From Bacillus atrophaeus (GTDB lineage: Bacteria; Bacillota; Bacilli; Bacillales; Bacillaceae): DNA of 64,000 bases. The notes beneath the pieces are model-generated. The model ran no database searches. It had not been told where the DNA came from and was given only the letters and a program-made list of their open reading frames with translations. This document shows, one piece after another, positions 47,365-58,349 of this stretch. Position numbers and translations under genes: made by a program. How positions within the stretch are numbered: position 1 is the stretch's first letter; each line of letters opens with the position of its first letter. The stretch is from the NCBI RefSeq assembly GCF_001584335.1, contig NZ_LSBB01000023.1, positions 62,001 through 126,000 of the forward strand. Direction: 5' to 3'.

Positions 47365-48360
47365 TTACACACCTTCTCCTTTACTAATGGAAGCTGCATC
47401 GAGATCAGGCACGATATTGATCCATGTCTTTCCCGGCACAAACGGAAGCACCTTTCCGTCCTTTACAGGCAGAATACGGCCGCTTTCATTTTTCCAGTCT
47501 GTCTCAATGGCGTTCCCGTGCTGAATCAGAAGACCTTTCCCTCCTGATTCAATGTCGATGCCACGCCTTCCGTCTTGATCAATAATGTGATGGCTGGCTT
47601 CAACAATGAAAATGTTTTGCATTGCAACCGGCTTTCCGGTCTCCCGGTCTGTCGTTGTTACACCATCAGAGCTTCTCGTATAAGCGTCAGCTTTTTTATC
47701 ATAATCATATTCGACAAGATTTGTAACGTTCTTTGTTCCATAATCTACCCGAACATTGTAAGATTCATTAGAAGGTTTTGCTTCTGATGTTTGAAAAGGA
47801 AGGGCGTTTGTTTCACCGTTCAGCTCATATCCTTTTTGCTCCGCAGCCTTTTTTATGTACTTATAAGACGTATAGGAATTGTGAGGCGGTTTGCTAAAAT
47901 CGGCTCTCCAAAACAAGCTTCCGTCAAAATCCAATCCGTTTATATTGTCGGCAGCTCCGGACTCCAGCTGCTCTTTTGCGCCGGGGCTCCAGCCATGGTG
48001 GACAAAAATACTGTCAAAGCCGTTACTGAGAGTGACGAAATATTCCCTCGCACTCCGCACAGGTCCGACAGTCTCCGGCATTTGGCTTTGAAAAACGGCC
48101 AAAAACCGCGTGATCTGCCCTTCAGCAAGCGCCTCTATGACAACATCAGCCTTATCCAGCCCTGATTGCGGCCTCGCCTTAGGATGGTTGTTCATGACAA
48201 CAGCCACAGGCCGCCGTTCAGCCACTTTCTGCTCAGTCTTCAATCCCGTCAACGGAGCTTTTGGCTTCGTTGTTTTTCCTGGGAGAGAGTCCTTTTGCTG
48301 ACAAGAAACAAGCAAGAAAAACGCGAAACATAGCATACAAACTGCCATCCATTTTTTCAT
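47365..48360 (-). CDS. yerB: DUF3048 lipoprotein YerB
   Basis: 331 residues. Lipoprotein signal peptide with lipobox LLVSC (Cys at 20) and a DUF3048 (YerB) domain: RRPVAVVMNNHPKARPQSGL opening, DVVIEALAEGQITRFLAVFQ, and HHIIDQDGRRGIDIESGGKG. Family is widespread in Firmicutes with unknown function, outside the membrane. yerC follows after 2 nt. Confidence 0.92.
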   Translation of the reverse strand: MKKWMAVCMLCFAFFLLVSCQQKDSLPGKTTKPKAPLTGLKTEQKVAERRPVAVVMNNHPKARPQSGLDKADVVIEALAEGQITRFLAVFQSQMPETVGPVRSAREYFVTLSNGFDSIFVHHGWSPGAKEQLESGAADNINGLDFDGSLFWRADFSKPPHNSYTSYKYIKKAAEQKGYELNGETNALPFQTSEAKPSNESYNVRVDYGTKNVTNLVEYDYDKKADAYTRSSDGVTTTDRETGKPVAMQNIFIVEASHHIIDQDGRRGIDIESGGKGLLIQHGNAIETDWKNESGRILPVKDGKVLPFVPGKTWINIVPDLDAASISKGEGV

Positions 48361-48386
48361 GTGTTGGCTCCCTGCTCTTTTATATT

Positions 48387-50129
48387 TTAACGCATTATCG
48401 ACGGAAAGAGTACAGTTTTTTTCATCACGTCGAAGATTCCCCTCGGCGTAATGCGTATATAAGGAAGATGAGTGCTCTGCAAAAAGAGCAGCGTATAGAT
48501 AGGATCAGAAAATTGATAGCCTCTTTCAGCCAAAAGGGTTTTCAGCTTTAATTCCTTTTCGAGCACAGTCTCGTACTTTTCGGAAGAGGCGCATCCGCAT
48601 AAATGCAGCGGGATCTCGTGCAGAATTTCCCCGTTTTCCGCGAGGACAATCCCCCCTCCGATTTCTTTCATACGTGCAAAAGCAAGCAGCATATCAGCTT
48701 TATTTTTTCCAATCGCGATAATATCGCCGGTCGTCGTAAAGGAACTGACAAATCCCTGCACACTGGAGGCAAATCCTTTGACCATCGTGTTCACACGCCA
48801 TTTCCCCTGCTTATCAAGCATTGTTAAGTAACATTCATCATGGTCAAAAGAAAGCTGGTCAACTGAATTGTCGATCGCAATCATATACGGCTCCATTATA
48901 ACAGCATTTCGCATCTTCACACCCATCGGCATCGAAAACTGTAAATCATCCATCGTCATATCATATGACAGCTCTAACGGGACAAGACCGCCTTTGTTCC
49001 AATCCATTTCTGTAAACGCATTCATATTTCGGCCGTCTTCACGCAGGATCACTCCTTTTGAAAGGACGGTAACCGGATCAGGATTTGCAGGGTCATCAAG
49101 AATATTTAACGAGGCTAATCTCCCCGGCCCGACTACACCCAGGTAATCATCAATCTGGTAATACTTCGCTATATTAAAGGATGCCATATTATAGGCGTCA
49201 ATAGCCGGCACACCTTCGTCCAGCGCAATCCGGATCATTTCATTTATCATGCCGCCCTTATAAAAGTTAGGCGTCGCGCCGTCAGTCGTATAAAAAAAGT
49301 GATCGTACTGGCGGAAATTTCTTTCATGAAGATCTTGTAATATGTTTTTTAAATCAGGGCGAATCGAAGAGTTTCTGAGCGAGACATAATATCCAAGCTC
49401 TAATCTTCTCAGCACTTCATCCCCTGTCATCGCTTCGTGATCAGAATCGGCTCCGAACAGCTTCATTTTTGTAAGCGTTTTTTCTGAAGCTCCGGGAAAG
49501 TGCCCTTCAATACGCTTTCGATGCTTTTTAGTGGTTTGCATGCAGTGCAAAATTAAATCATCGCCGTCCATCAAACGAGGCCATCCTGTCATTTCGCCGC
49601 CTTGAAGAACATCCGGATGTTCCATCCACTGCTTTCGTACATCAAACGGCAGGATATGATCCTCATTGAGCACCTCTGTCTGAAGGTCATACCGAGACCA
49701 CCAAAAATATTGAACAGGCTGCTTTTTCAGTTCGTTCAAAACAGTAAGCGCTTTCTTTTTTCCGCTTTGTAAAAGCAAAAATAAATTATCATTCACAAAT
49801 GTTGTTGTTCCAAATTGAGACACATATTCCGCCAGCGTATGGGGATTATATATTTGAAAAGGATGAGCGTGCGGTTCGATATAACCAGGCACAATGTACT
49901 TTCCTTCACAATCAATCGTATGAATGTGACCTGTTTTATTTGGGAGGTCATCCCCGACATAGACAATACGGTCTTGGTAAATCCAAATATTTTTTTTCAG
50001 CCATTGTTTTAAAAATGGATTTAAGACGAGAGCATTCCGTAAAAGGAGTGTCGGAAGAAGCTTTGAGTCTACAACATCGACCTGTGACCTGATGTCTTTA
50101 TTTTTCCAGTTAAAGGTACGTTCGGACAT
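48387..50129 (-). CDS. yerA: Adenine-deaminase-like amidohydrolase YerA
   Basis: 580-residue amidohydrolase resembling adenine deaminase (AdeC). The metal site pieces are present: GYIEPHAHPF (H-x-H, about 79-88), a later EGHFPG His and SDHEAMTGDE; the C-terminus holds LHLCGCAS. In B. subtilis 168 the true adenine deaminase is AdeC and YerA is the paralogue of unproven activity, so function here is tentative. Lies 27 nt before yerB on the same strand. Confidence 0.88.
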   Translation of the reverse strand: MSERTFNWKNKDIRSQVDVVDSKLLPTLLLRNALVLNPFLKQWLKKNIWIYQDRIVYVGDDLPNKTGHIHTIDCEGKYIVPGYIEPHAHPFQIYNPHTLAEYVSQFGTTTFVNDNLFLLLQSGKKKALTVLNELKKQPVQYFWWSRYDLQTEVLNEDHILPFDVRKQWMEHPDVLQGGEMTGWPRLMDGDDLILHCMQTTKKHRKRIEGHFPGASEKTLTKMKLFGADSDHEAMTGDEVLRRLELGYYVSLRNSSIRPDLKNILQDLHERNFRQYDHFFYTTDGATPNFYKGGMINEMIRIALDEGVPAIDAYNMASFNIAKYYQIDDYLGVVGPGRLASLNILDDPANPDPVTVLSKGVILREDGRNMNAFTEMDWNKGGLVPLELSYDMTMDDLQFSMPMGVKMRNAVIMEPYMIAIDNSVDQLSFDHDECYLTMLDKQGKWRVNTMVKGFASSVQGFVSSFTTTGDIIAIGKNKADMLLAFARMKEIGGGIVLAENGEILHEIPLHLCGCASSEKYETVLEKELKLKTLLAERGYQFSDPIYTLLFLQSTHLPYIRITPRGIFDVMKKTVLFPSIMR

Positions 50130-50259
50130 TCACATACTCTCCTTTACATGTATTAGATTTATCGTATCACATCCTTACATATCACGCACGGCTAAAACGT
50201 TACAAATTTTTGAAGATTAGATTAAAAAACTTTTTTAAGTGAAAAGGAGCTTGAAATCC

Positions 50260-50490
50260 ATGAAACAAAACATCAGTTTACTTAATGCCGTTTTCCGAAT
50301 CGCCTGCGGGTTAACCCTTATGTCCGCAGCAGCAGCAAAGTACACCAGAAAGCCTTGGTGCAAAATGACTCTCTTCTGTATCTTTATGGGCGGCATGAAA
50401 GCAGCCTCCGGAATTTTACGTTTTTGCCCTGTCACTTATATGTGCCAAAACGCCGCAAACACAAATCATAATGAGCAACGAGAAAAATAA
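50260..50490 (+). CDS. yezF: Small DUF2892 membrane protein YezF
   Basis: 76 residues. DUF2892/YgaP-like: MKQNISLLNAVFRIACGLTLM forms the first membrane helix and LFCIFMGGMKAASGIL the second, followed by CPVTYMC. ATG at 50260 is 10 nt behind AAAAGGAG; a GTG at 50239 is less likely. Function unknown. Divergent from yerA, 131 bp between starts. Symbol assigned by position from memory of 168. Confidence 0.7.
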   Translation: MKQNISLLNAVFRIACGLTLMSAAAAKYTRKPWCKMTLFCIFMGGMKAASGILRFCPVTYMCQNAANTNHNEQREK

Positions 50491-50513
50491 CAAGCCGACA
50501 TTTGGCTTGTTAT
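50486..50513. terminator. Bidirectional terminator between yezF and yecA
   Basis: AATAACAAGCC / GGCTTGTTATT, perfect 11-bp stem with a 6-nt loop between converging genes. Confidence 0.8.
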
Positions 50514-51760
50514 TTATTTTCTCGCCCATATTTCTTATACATCATCCCCGCTATCCCAAGCACAACCGGATAAAAGAAGGCCCAGCCGCAAAAACAGTAA
50601 ATCCCCAAACATAAAACAAATGCAGTTAAAGCCAGCCACCAGCCGATATCCCTCCAGTGCAATATCTTCAGCGCCGCCGCCAATGTAAACAAATAGGATG
50701 CGATAAACGCGGCACTTGGCCCTTTCAGCAAAAACGCCGGATCAATCTGAAGCGCTCCGTTCACCGCAAGAACCAAGCCAAACACGATTCCGAGCCCTAT
50801 CAGCACCCGCACCGGCGTATGGCTTTTTGAGCTGACCTTTTCAAAATAACGCGGAAAATGTCCCTCTCTCGCCAATGCGTAAACCATTCTTGAAAATCCG
50901 GCAATGTTCGCGTGAATTGTACTGAAGGTGATAAAAAGTGCCAGCCATGCGGTCACATAGACACCGCTTTTGCCAATTCCCTTTGACATTAACATATTGA
51001 GTGAGGCAATGTTTCCGTTTCCGCCATAAGCATGCGTTCCGATGGTCACGAAGGAAATCATAATATACAATAGCGCTACACAGACGGCGGCTAAAAACAA
51101 GCTGACCGGAATGTCTCTTTCCGGACGCTTAAATTCTTCTGCCAGCGGCGTGATCATCTCCCAGCCGACAAACGAAAAAAAGATCACAACAGATGCCGAA
51201 CCGGCAGCAAACCAGCCATGAGGAAGAAACGGCTGAAACGCAGTTGCTTTCACATGAGGAAGCGAGACCGCGGCGGCTAAAATCAGTAAAAGCACTATCA
51301 TAACGATGACCAGAGTGCTGATTTTCGCGGACAGCCGCAGTCCCTTTATATTGAGAATAATAGATAATCCAAGCATACCGGCTGCTATAAGAGTTATCTG
51401 GCCATTCCCCGCTCCCGTGACAGAGCCGACATAATGCGCGCCGGCCAGCGCTATGATCGGCACTCCGATCGGTACTGAGCCCATCATAATCCACCCTAAG
51501 ACAGCAGCGGCTTTACTGTGAAAAGCAAGCTGAACATATGCAGTAATGCCTCCCGCACTCGGTGCTATTTTCACAAGCCGTGCCAGCGTGCCGACAAGCG
51601 GAAAGGACAATAAAGACATCAGCACCCATGCCAATAAAGAAGCAGGCCCCGCCGTATTAGCCGTGACGGAAGGGAGAATCAATATCCCGCATCCTAACAC
51701 TGCCCCTATCGTCAGCGCAGTCCCCTGCACCCAAGTAAGCGAACGCCGTAAAGTTTCCAT
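50510..51760 (-). CDS. yecA: APC-family amino acid permease YecA
   Basis: 416-residue polytopic permease with about 12 membrane segments of the amino acid-polyamine-organocation superfamily; first helix GTALTIGAVLGCGILILPS carries the family's substrate-binding G-x-G-I motif. ATG at 51760 (a second ATG at 51763) lies 5-8 nt behind GGAGG; the 47 codons upstream are open only by chance. Substrate unknown, probably an amino acid. Divergent from Lrp-type regulator gene yezC, which may control it. Confidence 0.87.
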   Translation of the reverse strand: METLRRSLTWVQGTALTIGAVLGCGILILPSVTANTAGPASLLAWVLMSLLSFPLVGTLARLVKIAPSAGGITAYVQLAFHSKAAAVLGWIMMGSVPIGVPIIALAGAHYVGSVTGAGNGQITLIAAGMLGLSIILNIKGLRLSAKISTLVIVMIVLLLILAAAVSLPHVKATAFQPFLPHGWFAAGSASVVIFFSFVGWEMITPLAEEFKRPERDIPVSLFLAAVCVALLYIMISFVTIGTHAYGGNGNIASLNMLMSKGIGKSGVYVTAWLALFITFSTIHANIAGFSRMVYALAREGHFPRYFEKVSSKSHTPVRVLIGLGIVFGLVLAVNGALQIDPAFLLKGPSAAFIASYLFTLAAALKILHWRDIGWWLALTAFVLCLGIYCFCGWAFFYPVVLGIAGMMYKKYGRENK

Positions 51761-51822
51761 CATTATTTCCTCCTTTTTTGCTCTGGCTTTATTATAGAAA
51801 AAGAAAACAGACAGCCATATGC

Positions 51823-51828
51823 TACAAT
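51823..51828 (+). promoter_or_regulatory. Extended -10 of yezC in the yecA-yezC divergent region
   Basis: TGCTACAAT gives an extended -10 on the + strand, 78 nt before yezC. A TATAAT on the opposite strand (51793-51798) can serve yecA. The 145-bp divergent region therefore probably holds both promoters and the YezC operator. Confidence 0.4.
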
Positions 51829-51905
51829 TAAGAAAAATGAACCCGATGGATTTAATAATGAAGGAATCTATATGTTTCTGCTTAAAATAAAAAGGAGCCA
51901 ACAAA

Positions 51906-52328
51906 ATGGATCACACAGACTTACAAATCCTTTCGCATTTACAGAAAAACGCAAGACTTACCATGGTTGAGTTGGGGAAACTCGTCGGACTCAGCTCTCC
52001 CAGCGCAGCTGAACGGGTCAAAAAGCTTGAAGAAAAAGGAATCATCACTGGTTACAGCGCCAATATTTGTTTTGAAAAGCTAAACAAACAGGTTACAGCC
52101 TTTATCCTCATGGAACCGAAAAGCTGCAAACATTACGCCGCCTTCGCCCAAAGCCACCCTGACGTAGCAGAAAATCATCGCATTACAGGCATGTACAGCT
52201 ATGTAACAAAGGTCGTCACCGAATCGGTGCATACCCTTGAGGATTTTATCGATGCCTGCATGGACCACGGAAAACCAACGACATTAGTGGTTCTTTCCTC
52301 TTCAGCCTTTCTGCATGCCTTTGTCTGA
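51906..52328 (+). CDS. yezC: Lrp/AsnC-family regulator YezC
   Basis: 140 residues. Winged HTH (about 1-50): DLQILSHLQKNARLTMVELG and LSSPSAAERVKKLEEKGII; then the RAM/ligand-binding ACT-like domain (about 60-140, TAFILMEPKS ... RITGMYSYVTKVV). ATG behind AAAGGAG. Divergent from yecA; by family logic it senses an amino acid and controls the permease. Confidence 0.9.
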   Translation: MDHTDLQILSHLQKNARLTMVELGKLVGLSSPSAAERVKKLEEKGIITGYSANICFEKLNKQVTAFILMEPKSCKHYAAFAQSHPDVAENHRITGMYSYVTKVVTESVHTLEDFIDACMDHGKPTTLVVLSSSAFLHAFV

Positions 52329-52332
52329 CATC

Positions 52333-52365
52333 AAAAAACCCGCAGCACAAACTGCGGGGTTTTTT
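52333..52365. terminator. Bidirectional terminator closing yezC and the pur operon
   Basis: AAAAAACCCGCAG-x6-CTGCGGGGTTTTTT: GC-rich 7-bp stem with T runs on both strands; it ends purD transcription on the minus strand. Confidence 0.9.
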
Positions 52366-52369
52366 CATC

Positions 52370-53653
<1,284 letters not shown>

Positions 53654-55192
53654 TTAATGTTTGAAATGTCTGATTCCGGTGAACACCATGGCAATGCCGT
53701 ACTCATCCGCTTTTTTGATAGAATCTTCATCACGGACAGAACCGCCAGGCTGAATGATAGCTGTGACACCAGCTTTTGCCGCTTCTTCAACAGTATCAGG
53801 CATCGGGAAGAAAGCGTCAGATCCAAGCGCGCTGCCTTTCGCTTTTTCTCCGGCCTGTTCAATCGCGATTTTCGCCGAGCCGACGCGGTTCATTTGTCCT
53901 GCGCCTACCCCGACTGTCATGTTGTCTTTTGCAAGTACGATCGCGTTTGATTTCACATGCTTCACGACTTTCCAAGCAAGCTTAAGGTCTTCCCATTCTT
54001 GTTCGTTCGGTTCCCTTTTTGTCGGGATGCTGATTTTTGCGTCATCAAAGCCGTGCATGTCTAAATCTTGAAACAATAGTCCGCCTTGAACGGAAGTAAG
54101 CTGTTTCTCTTTTTTAATAGAAGCTGACACATCTAATGTTAAGAGGCGCAGGTTTTTCTTGGACGTTAACACCTCAAGTGCTTCTTCACTGAATGAAGGC
54201 GCAATAATGATTTCTAAAAAGATCTTATGCAGCACTTCCGCCGTTGCCTTGTCCACTTCACGGTTAAGCGCGATAATGCCGCCGAAAATAGACGTTTCAT
54301 CTGCCGCAAACGCTCTGTTAAACGCTTCTGCAATCGTTTTGCCTGTTCCGACGCCGCATGGGTTCATATGCTTGACCGCAACTGCCGCCGGCTCTGTAAA
54401 CTCACGTATAATTTGGACCGCCGCATCGGCGTCTTTAATGTTGTTATAAGAAAGCTCTTTGCCGTGCAGCTGTTCAGCTGATGCGATTGAACCGCTTGCC
54501 GGCAGTGCGCTTTGATAAAACGTCGCTTCTTGATGCGGATTTTCTCCGTAGCGAAGAGATTGTTTTTTCTCAAAAGTCACTGTGTATTGCTCTGGATCCT
54601 TTTCGCCGACAAAGTTTGTTAAGTATTCGGCGATAAGCGCATCATATGCAGCCGTATGGCGGAAAACCTTCGCCGCCAGTTCACGTTTTTTCTGAAGAGA
54701 AACGCCGCCTTCTTCTTTGATTTGATTCAGGACCGGACTGTAATCAGCAGGGTCAACGATGACCGTAACATCCTGATGATTTTTGGATGCGGCGCGCAGC
54801 ATGCCGGGTCCTCCGATATCAATGTTTTCAATCGCATCTTCATAAGCGACATCCTCTTTAGAAACCGTTTCTTTAAAAGGATAGAGGTTGACTACAACTA
54901 AGTCGATCGGAGAAATGCCGTGCTCATTGATTTGGGACATGTGCTCTTCATTGTCACGCACAGCAAGAAGTCCTCCGTGAATATTCGGATGAAGCGTTTT
55001 TAAGCGTCCGTCCATTATTTCCGGAAAGCCTGTTACTTCAGAAATTCCGATGACGTTCACGCCGTTTTCCTGAAGAAGTTTTTTCGTGCCGCCGGTTGAA
55101 ATGACTTCAACGCCAAGCTCTGTTAGTTCTTTCACAAAAGGGACAAGATTCGTTTTATCTGAAACACTGATTAGTGCGCGTTTAATTGTCAT
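53654..55192 (-). CDS. purH: Bifunctional AICAR transformylase/IMP cyclohydrolase PurH
   Basis: 512 residues. N-terminal IMP cyclohydrolase (MGS-like domain, about 1-195: [31 protein letters not shown]) and C-terminal AICAR formyltransferase with [15 protein letters not shown] and [16 protein letters not shown]. Catalyses the last two steps to IMP. Overlaps purN by 4 nt. Confidence 0.97.
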   Translation of the reverse strand: MTIKRALISVSDKTNLVPFVKELTELGVEVISTGGTKKLLQENGVNVIGISEVTGFPEIMDGRLKTLHPNIHGGLLAVRDNEEHMSQINEHGISPIDLVVVNLYPFKETVSKEDVAYEDAIENIDIGGPGMLRAASKNHQDVTVIVDPADYSPVLNQIKEEGGVSLQKKRELAAKVFRHTAAYDALIAEYLTNFVGEKDPEQYTVTFEKKQSLRYGENPHQEATFYQSALPASGSIASAEQLHGKELSYNNIKDADAAVQIIREFTEPAAVAVKHMNPCGVGTGKTIAEAFNRAFAADETSIFGGIIALNREVDKATAEVLHKIFLEIIIAPSFSEEALEVLTSKKNLRLLTLDVSASIKKEKQLTSVQGGLLFQDLDMHGFDDAKISIPTKREPNEQEWEDLKLAWKVVKHVKSNAIVLAKDNMTVGVGAGQMNRVGSAKIAIEQAGEKAKGSALGSDAFFPMPDTVEEAAKAGVTAIIQPGGSVRDEDSIKKADEYGIAMVFTGIRHFKH

Positions 55193-55776
55193 TGCTTTTC
55201 ACCTCTGCTGTTTAGTCCTAATAGCTCTTTGATTACGCTAGGATAATGCTTATGCTCTAGTTCGTGTATGTGTTGTTCAATTGTTTCCAATGTGTCGCCT
55301 TCCCCGATTTCGACCGCCTTCTGGGCGATGATCGGCCCTGTATCCATACCTTCATCGACATAGTGAACCGTAATACCGGCCACCTTCACGCCTGCCCGGT
55401 ACGCCTGGCCGACAGCGTCAATTCCAGGAAACGCAGGCAGAAGAGACGGATGGATGTTTATGATTTTCCCGCCGTATGCCTTGAGCAGAGTGTCACCGAT
55501 CAATCTCATATATCCGGCAAGCACAATTAGTTCAACCTCATGGAGGCGGAGCTGTTCTATGATCGAGCGCTCAAACGCGGGCTTGTTCTCATATGATTTC
55601 GGCTGGAATGCAAACGACGGGATGCTGAATGCCTCCGCACGTTCAAGCACCTTTGCCTCAAGGTTGTCGCACACTAACAGTGAAACCTCCGCATTCCAAT
55701 TCTCTTCTTTTAACCGAGTGACGATCGCTTCAAAGTTCGATCCGTTTCCGGATGCAAATACCGCAAATTTTTTCAT
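55189..55776 (-). CDS. purN: GAR transformylase PurN
   Basis: 195 residues. N10-formyl-THF-dependent formylation of [21 protein letters not shown] phosphate loop, catalytic segment [16 protein letters not shown] with Asn/His near 108-110 and the [12 protein letters not shown] motif with the catalytic Asp. Overlaps both purH and purM by 4 nt. Confidence 0.97.
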   Translation of the reverse strand: MKKFAVFASGNGSNFEAIVTRLKEENWNAEVSLLVCDNLEAKVLERAEAFSIPSFAFQPKSYENKPAFERSIIEQLRLHEVELIVLAGYMRLIGDTLLKAYGGKIINIHPSLLPAFPGIDAVGQAYRAGVKVAGITVHYVDEGMDTGPIIAQKAVEIGEGDTLETIEQHIHELEHKHYPSVIKELLGLNSRGEKQ

Positions 55777-56813
55777 GAAAGAGACGCACCGCCGAAAGTG
55801 ACGCCTTCACCCTGTTTGACACGGCCGATTAAGTAAGCTTTTTCGCCATGGCCTTCAAGTGTTTGAATCACATCCGTCAGATGCTCTTCTTTTACGGCAA
55901 GGACAAAGCCGATGCCCATATTAAAGACGTTGAACATGTCTTCCTCTTTCAGCTTGCCGCGCTCCTGTAAAAATGTGAAGATCGCCGGAATCGGCCAAGA
56001 GCCGTGGTCAATTTCCGCGCTTAAGCCTTCAGGCAGCATACGGGGCAGGTTTTCGATAAAGCCTCCGCCAGTCACATGCGCCATGCCGTCGATCTTGCCG
56101 CTATTGACGGCTTCAAGCACAGGCTTGACATAAATTCTCGTCGGCTCTAACAGCTCTTCGCCAAGAGAGCGCTCGAAAGCTTCATATGTTTCATCCAAGT
56201 TAAGCCCTGCGTCTTCAAGAAGAACCTTCCGCACAAGCGAAAACCCATTGCTGTGCAAGCCGCTTGAGCTGAGGCCGATCAGAAGATGTCCTTCTTTGAT
56301 GTTTTCGCCCGTAACGATTTCATCCTTTTCGACAACACCGACTGAGAAACCGGCGATGTCGTATTCTTCAGGTGTGTACAAACCAGGCATTTCGGCCGTT
56401 TCTCCGCCGACAAGCGCAGAACCCGACTGTTCACAGCCATCGGCAACGCCTTTTACGATTTGTTCAATTTTTACGGGATCTGCTTTCCCGACAGCAAGAT
56501 AGTCGAGGAAAAACAGCGGCTCCGCTCCTTGGGCAAGCACATCGTTTACACACATTGCCACAGCGTCTACGCCGATCGTATCATGCTTGTCCATTGAAAA
56601 AGCGAGTTTCAGCTTTGTCCCCACTCCGTCTGTTCCTGAAATAAGAACCGGCTTTTTATAAGGCAGCTCTGATAAATCAAACATGCCGCCGAATCCGCCC
56701 AGACTGCCCATGACGCCTAGTCTTTTTGTGCGCTCCACATGTTTTTTCATCCGTTTTACAGCTTCGTACCCGGCTTCGATGTCAACTCCTGCGTTTTTGT
56801 ATGCTTCAGACAT
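55773..56813 (-). CDS. purM: AIR synthetase PurM
   Basis: 346 residues, equal to B. subtilis PurM. Converts FGAM to AIR with ATP. Glycine-rich [19 protein letters not shown] near residues 52-70 and [26 protein letters not shown] later. Start ATG 56813, 8 nt behind AAGGAG; the frame opens three codons earlier. A 105-bp gap with a strong hairpin separates it from purF. Confidence 0.96.
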   Translation of the reverse strand: MSEAYKNAGVDIEAGYEAVKRMKKHVERTKRLGVMGSLGGFGGMFDLSELPYKKPVLISGTDGVGTKLKLAFSMDKHDTIGVDAVAMCVNDVLAQGAEPLFFLDYLAVGKADPVKIEQIVKGVADGCEQSGSALVGGETAEMPGLYTPEEYDIAGFSVGVVEKDEIVTGENIKEGHLLIGLSSSGLHSNGFSLVRKVLLEDAGLNLDETYEAFERSLGEELLEPTRIYVKPVLEAVNSGKIDGMAHVTGGGFIENLPRMLPEGLSAEIDHGSWPIPAIFTFLQERGKLKEEDMFNVFNMGIGFVLAVKEEHLTDVIQTLEGHGEKAYLIGRVKQGEGVTFGGASLS

Positions 56814-56872
56814 CACAATCACTCCTTTTTGCGCGCTTCGTAATTCCCGCTTACCGTTCTTTGTTGCAGAAA

Positions 56873-56905
56873 GATAAAGGCAGCCGAACCTCCGCTGCCT
56901 TTATC
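56873..56905 (-). terminator. Intercistronic hairpin between purF and purM
   Basis: Perfect 12-bp stem GATAAAGGCAGC / GCTGCCTTTATC with a 9-nt loop, without a clean T tract on the minus strand. Within the operon; a partial terminator or mRNA-stability/processing hairpin that lowers expression of purMNHD relative to purF is the likely role. Confidence 0.65.
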
Positions 56906-56918
56906 CCATTTTCAACAT

Positions 56919-58349
56919 TTATTTTGTTAATACCGCTTCTTTTACGTGCGGGAGAACGGTATCCTGATAAATTTCTGTCGGATATTTCCCTGTAAAGCAA
57001 GCGAGGCACTGGCCGCATTGCTCGCCTTCATACTGTCTGCCGACACCTTTTAGTAATCCGTCTATGCTCAAGAATGACAGCGTATCCGCTCCGATTTCTT
57101 GGCGAATTTCCTCCACCGAGTGGGAGGAGGCGATCAGTTCTTCATGAGTGGACGTGTCGATTCCGTAGAAGCACGGATGAGCGATCGGCGGCGAGCTGAT
57201 TTTCACATGCACCTCTGTCGCGCCCGCTTCCCTCAGCATCGTTACAATCCGGCGGCTTGTCGTTCCGCGCACGATCGAGTCATCAACCATGACAACACGT
57301 TTGCCTTTTACTACACCGCGCACTGCGGAAAGCTTCATTCTGACGCCCTGCTCGCGAAGAGCCTGTGACGGCTGGATAAACGTTCGGCCGACATAACGGT
57401 TTTTGATCAGTCCAAGCTCGTACGGGATGCCGGTTGCTTCCGCATATCCGATGGCTGCGGAGATACTTGAATCCGGCACTCCCGTTACGACATCAGCCTC
57501 TACCGCTGATTCCTGAGCGAGCATTTTTCCAAGGTTTTTACGGGCGCTGTGCACGTTGATACCGTCAATGTTGCTGTCAGGTCTTGAGAAATAAATGTAC
57601 TCCATGCTGCAGATTGAACGGTTGATGTTCATGGAGAAACGCTCTGTTTTCATGCCTTCGTCATTGATGATCAGCATTTCCCCCGGTTCAACATCACGCA
57701 GATAAGTCGCGCCGACCACATCAAACGCACACGTTTCTGAGGCTACGACATACGCGTCTCCGAGCATCGCAATGGATAGCGGTCTGAGTCCGTTTGGATC
57801 AAGCGCCACAATCATTTCTGTTTCAGTCATAATGAGAAACGCATACGCGCCTTTCAGCATGGACAAAGCATTTTTAATTTGATCCTTCAATGCGAAATGG
57901 CCGCTTCTTTTAATGAGATGAGCCAACACCTCTGTATCGGAAGAAGTTTGAAAAATACTCCCTTGATTTTCAAGCTGCTGCTTCAGCTGAGTCGCGTTCA
58001 CCAGGTTTCCATTATGTGCAAGCGCGAGACTGCCGTTATTTTGAGAATTGAAGAGGAGCGGCTGAACATTTTCGTATCCGCCGCCGCCCGCCGTCGCATA
58101 ACGAACATGACCGATGGCGCCTCTTCCCTTCACTTTGCTGAGTTCACCATTTTGAAAGACTTCCGTAATCAGCCCTTGGCCTTTGTGCGCCGACAGCTTT
58201 TCTCCATCAGTCGCCACAATCCCCGCGCCCTCTTGTCCTCTGTGCTGGAGACTGTGAAGCCCGTAATACGTGATTTGCGGGGCTTCTTCATGTCCCCAAA
58301 TCCCAAAAACGCCGCACTCTTCGTTTAAGCCTTTGATTTCAGCAAGCAT
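56919..58349 (-). CDS. purF: Amidophosphoribosyltransferase PurF
   Basis: 476 residues. First committed enzyme: PRPP + Gln to phosphoribosylamine. An 11-residue propeptide ([11 protein letters not shown]) precedes Cys12 ([10 protein letters not shown]), the N-terminal nucleophile of the glutaminase domain. PRTase part has [17 protein letters not shown] near 343-359. Cys residues of the regulatory 4Fe-4S cluster lie near 236, 382 and in the C-terminal [11 protein letters not shown]. Start ATG 58349 behind GGAG overlaps the end of purL by 25 nt. Confidence 0.97.
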   Translation of the reverse strand: MLAEIKGLNEECGVFGIWGHEEAPQITYYGLHSLQHRGQEGAGIVATDGEKLSAHKGQGLITEVFQNGELSKVKGRGAIGHVRYATAGGGGYENVQPLLFNSQNNGSLALAHNGNLVNATQLKQQLENQGSIFQTSSDTEVLAHLIKRSGHFALKDQIKNALSMLKGAYAFLIMTETEMIVALDPNGLRPLSIAMLGDAYVVASETCAFDVVGATYLRDVEPGEMLIINDEGMKTERFSMNINRSICSMEYIYFSRPDSNIDGINVHSARKNLGKMLAQESAVEADVVTGVPDSSISAAIGYAEATGIPYELGLIKNRYVGRTFIQPSQALREQGVRMKLSAVRGVVKGKRVVMVDDSIVRGTTSRRIVTMLREAGATEVHVKISSPPIAHPCFYGIDTSTHEELIASSHSVEEIRQEIGADTLSFLSIDGLLKGVGRQYEGEQCGQCLACFTGKYPTEIYQDTVLPHVKEAVLTK

